Source: JANNYA01 sp031422315
GTDB taxonomy: Bacteria; Pseudomonadota; Gammaproteobacteria; Xanthomonadales; SZUA-5
Direction of reading: 5' to 3'
Assembly: GCA_031422315.1 (NCBI GenBank)
Contig: JANOQN010000085.1
Coordinates: 62,001-126,000, forward strand
DNA length: 64,000 nt
Under the pieces are notes generated by a model. It did not search any database and was not told where the DNA came from. It saw nothing but the letters and a program-made list of their open reading frames with translations. Every line of letters starts with the position of its first letter. Position 1 is the first letter of the stretch. A program made the translations under genes and the position numbers. Of this stretch, positions 62,015 through 64,000 are shown in pieces.

Positions 62015-63010
62015 CTAACTCGCCATTACCAGCCGATTTCTGCCGTCATTTTTCGCCTGATACAGAGCAATATCCGCGCGCCTAAGCCAGCTGCTGGCAC
62101 TTTCACCTTTTTGTAAGCTTGCGCCGCCGACTGACACGAACAACTGGCCGCCTGGGCTTTCTAGTTTGCCGCTGATCAATCGGTGCAGACGTTTTAAAGT
62201 CAGCGCTAACATCGCCGGATCAGTATCTGGGAACAGCACGGCAAATTCCTCACCGCCGATTCTGAAAGTGCGATCGGGGCCGCGTAAATTGCCTTGAATT
62301 AGCTTGACCAAGGCAATCAGCACCGCATCGCCTTCGGCGTGTCCGAAGTTGTCATTGACTTGCTTAAAGTGGTCAATATCAATAATCGCCAGCCCAAATT
62401 CGCCGTGCCCGCGTGCATGTTGGGCGAGCGCACGTTCCAGTTCTTGTTCAAGTAAGCGGCGATTACCCGCATTGGTAAGCGGGTCATGGGTGGCTTGGGT
62501 CGCCAAGAGCTGCTGCTGCATTTGATTGCGATAGGCTGCCAGGTAGCTAAACAGCATGACCAGCAATGCCGTAATCATAAAGCTGCTGCGGCCAATGGGC
62601 CCAGAAAAAGGCGCACTTGAAAAGCCAACTATCAGCCAAGGTAGCAGGCCAAACCCCAACGCAAATTTGGGTGGAGCAACAAAAAAGTTGGTGATCAACA
62701 CTAAATATACCCAGCCCAAGCAATCGCTGCCATAAATGTGCGCAACTACGGCACAAACTGCCGAATTGGTCGCAGAAAATCCAATAAGTGCTGCTCTGGG
62801 TGAGCGCCCGCGCCACAGCCAAATCAATCCCAAAATAATCAGCGCGACCACGCCAAAATCGGCCCAAGCATGCGCATATTCACCGTTACGCCAGCGCAAA
62901 AGGCCCATTGCGCCTATGGCTACGCTTGACACTGAAACTAAAATGGTTGCAGTTGAGCGCTCAGAATCGCCAACTGCGCGCATTAACATACGGGTAAATG
63001 CCTGCTTCAT
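62015..63010 (-). CDS. membrane-bound GGDEF diguanylate cyclase
   Basis: 331 residues from ATG 63010; a TTG at 63043 would add 11 residues and neither has a strong ribosome site. Five or six hydrophobic segments (about 25-165) are followed by a coil (AAYRNQMQQQLLATQATHDP) and a GGDEF domain with GGEEF (about residue 252 from this start). The inhibitory I-site RGPD lies exactly five residues before GGEEF, so product feedback is likely. DHFKQVNDNFGHAEGDAVL is typical of active cyclases. No periplasmic sensor domain. Antiparallel to the RES toxin gene. Confidence 0.9.
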   Translation of the reverse strand: MKQAFTRMLMRAVGDSERSTATILVSVSSVAIGAMGLLRWRNGEYAHAWADFGVVALIILGLIWLWRGRSPRAALIGFSATNSAVCAVVAHIYGSDCLGWVYLVLITNFFVAPPKFALGFGLLPWLIVGFSSAPFSGPIGRSSFMITALLVMLFSYLAAYRNQMQQQLLATQATHDPLTNAGNRRLLEQELERALAQHARGHGEFGLAIIDIDHFKQVNDNFGHAEGDAVLIALVKLIQGNLRGPDRTFRIGGEEFAVLFPDTDPAMLALTLKRLHRLISGKLESPGGQLFVSVGGASLQKGESASSWLRRADIALYQAKNDGRNRLVMAS

Positions 63011-63184
63011 TATTGATTGCGATTGAGAATCATCGGCAGCCAACTCATGAAGTGTGCCAAGTCAAAGCTTAAGTTTCTCTGGCGCAATCACCGCACCCGA
63101 GCTAACCGGGACGCTCTAGCCGCGTAGCACAAGCGCCGTCATTGCGCTATTTTTGCGCACTTCAATTTGCTTGGAATGAATCAC

Positions 63185-64000
63185 ATGAGCGCATCTGCAA
63201 ACGGCCACGGCATCGGCACAAAAGCCATCCACGCCGGCCAAAGTCCGGATCCATCAACCGGCGCGATCATGACGCCGATTTATGCCACCAGCACTTACGT
63301 GCAAGAAGCGCCCGGTAAACATAAAGGCTATGAATATAGCCGCACGCAAAACCCAACCCGTGGCGCGTATGAGCGTTGCATTGCGGCGCTAGAATCCGGC
63401 ACCGATGGCTATGCGTTTGCATCTGGATTAGCCGCCGCCGCCACTGTGCTGGAGCTGCTCAATACCGGCAGCCACGTGATTGTGATGGACGACGTTTACG
63501 GCGGCACGTTTCGCCTGTTTGAGCGCGTCCGAAAGCGCAGTGCGGGCTTAAGCTTTAGCTTTGTTGATATGACCAAACCCGGCGCCATTGAAGCGGCGAT
63601 TCAACCAAATACCAAAATGATTTGGGTGGAAACGCCGACCAATCCGATGCTCAAACTGGTTGATTTGACGGAAATTGCGCGCATCGGCAAGGCGCGCGGC
63701 CTCATTACCGTGGTCGATAACACGTTTGCTTCGCCTATTTTGCAGCGCCCTCTGGAATTGGGCTGCGATATCGTTTTGCACTCGGCGACGAAATATTTAA
63801 ATGGGCACTCCGATATCGTCGGCGGCGTACTGTGTACCGCAAAACCCGAACTGGCAGAGCAGCTTAGCTTTTTGCAAAACGCCATTGGCGCAATTCAAGG
63901 CCCGTTTGACAGCTTTCTTGCGCTGCGCGGGCTCAAAACGCTGCATTTGCGGGTCGAGCGCACCTGCCAAAACGCGCTGCAAATTGCGCAGTGGCTAGAA
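63185..64000 (+). CDS. PLP-dependent trans-sulfuration enzyme, cystathionine gamma-synthase/lyase type (partial)
   Basis: The frame from ATG 63185 (GGAA eight bases upstream; an in-frame ATG at 63176 is possible) runs 272 codons to the window edge with no stop, so the C-terminus is missing. The Cys/Met metabolism PLP family signature is clear: GTKAIHAGQSPDPSTGAIMT, YEYSRTQNPTR, FASGLAAAATVLELL, DDVYGGTFRLFERV, WVETPTNPML, VVDNTFASP and HSATKYLNGHSDIVGG with the PLP lysine. Which reaction (MetB synthase or gamma-lyase) cannot be told from this part. Neighbouring genes give no further hint. Confidence 0.92.
   Translation, partial: MSASANGHGIGTKAIHAGQSPDPSTGAIMTPIYATSTYVQEAPGKHKGYEYSRTQNPTRGAYERCIAALESGTDGYAFASGLAAAATVLELLNTGSHVIVMDDVYGGTFRLFERVRKRSAGLSFSFVDMTKPGAIEAAIQPNTKMIWVETPTNPMLKLVDLTEIARIGKARGLITVVDNTFASPILQRPLELGCDIVLHSATKYLNGHSDIVGGVLCTAKPELAEQLSFLQNAIGAIQGPFDSFLALRGLKTLHLRVERTCQNALQIAQWLE

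Noticed and set aside
61994..62016. Strong terminator after the RES toxin
   Set aside because: Only a 7-base stem (aggtttg/caaacct) without a T run; noted but not annotated as a terminator.

Overview
The window looks like chromosomal DNA of a gammaproteobacterium, most plausibly Lysobacterales (Xanthomonadales) or a close relative. The evidence is the tonB-gshB-pilGHIJ-chpABC gene order, as in Pseudomonas and Xanthomonas-type genomes, together with ErpA, NudC, TatD and a family of short secreted or GFE-tailed proteins. Genus cannot be settled from the sequence alone. Nearly all DNA is coding. There are two tRNA genes (Gly-GCC, Cys-GCA), no rRNA and no CRISPR array, and I recognised no transposase or prophage gene.

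Layout. 1-8250 holds housekeeping and metabolic genes: TatD nuclease, a secreted protein, a Uma2 nuclease, pteridine reductase divergent from a MidA-type methyltransferase, a DUF5916 outer-membrane protein and a beta-carbonic anhydrase. An inverted-repeat element lies at 8326-8520. 8563-11220 holds a PAS-GGDEF-EAL protein and a small DUF4156 lipoprotein. 11518-19561 is a compact PilG/H/I/J/ChpA-like chemosensory operon (system A), followed by a propeller-type sensor kinase broken by a frameshift (19656-23011) and a degenerate ATPase-receiver protein. 24283-24521 carries the tRNAs. 24811-26659 is tonB-gshB, divergent from the canonical type IV pilus chemosensory operon pilG-pilH-pilI-pilJ-chpA-chpB-chpC (system B, 27088-40573), whose ChpA is 2475 residues long. 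40651-41154 is a hypoxanthine/uracil-DNA-glycosylase-like gene. 41406-50753 is a lipase plus DUF1302, DUF1329, YCF48 and MMPL/RND genes, probably an envelope lipid-handling unit. 51118-53313 is katG. 53492-58506 holds a CSS-type EAL phosphodiesterase, a CotH/lamin-tail protein and an unknown membrane protein. 58800-61963 holds erpA, nudC, an FmdB zinc ribbon and an Xre-RES toxin-antitoxin pair. 62015-63010 is a diguanylate cyclase, and 63185-64000 is the start of a cystathionine gamma-synthase/lyase-type enzyme.

How they work together. The dominant theme is surface behaviour: two CheA-type phosphorelays that should act on type IV pili, plus three c-di-GMP enzymes (one dual-domain, one EAL, one GGDEF with an intact inhibitory site). 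Neither chemosensory operon contains a CheR/PilK methyltransferase, and only system B has a CheB-type esterase (ChpB). Notable observations are the tandem duplication and divergence of Chp systems, the broken sensor kinase, a perfect inverted repeat over the toxin-antitoxin leader, symmetrical sites between gshB and pilG, and dispersed repeats, one of which has been read into the C-terminus of NudC.
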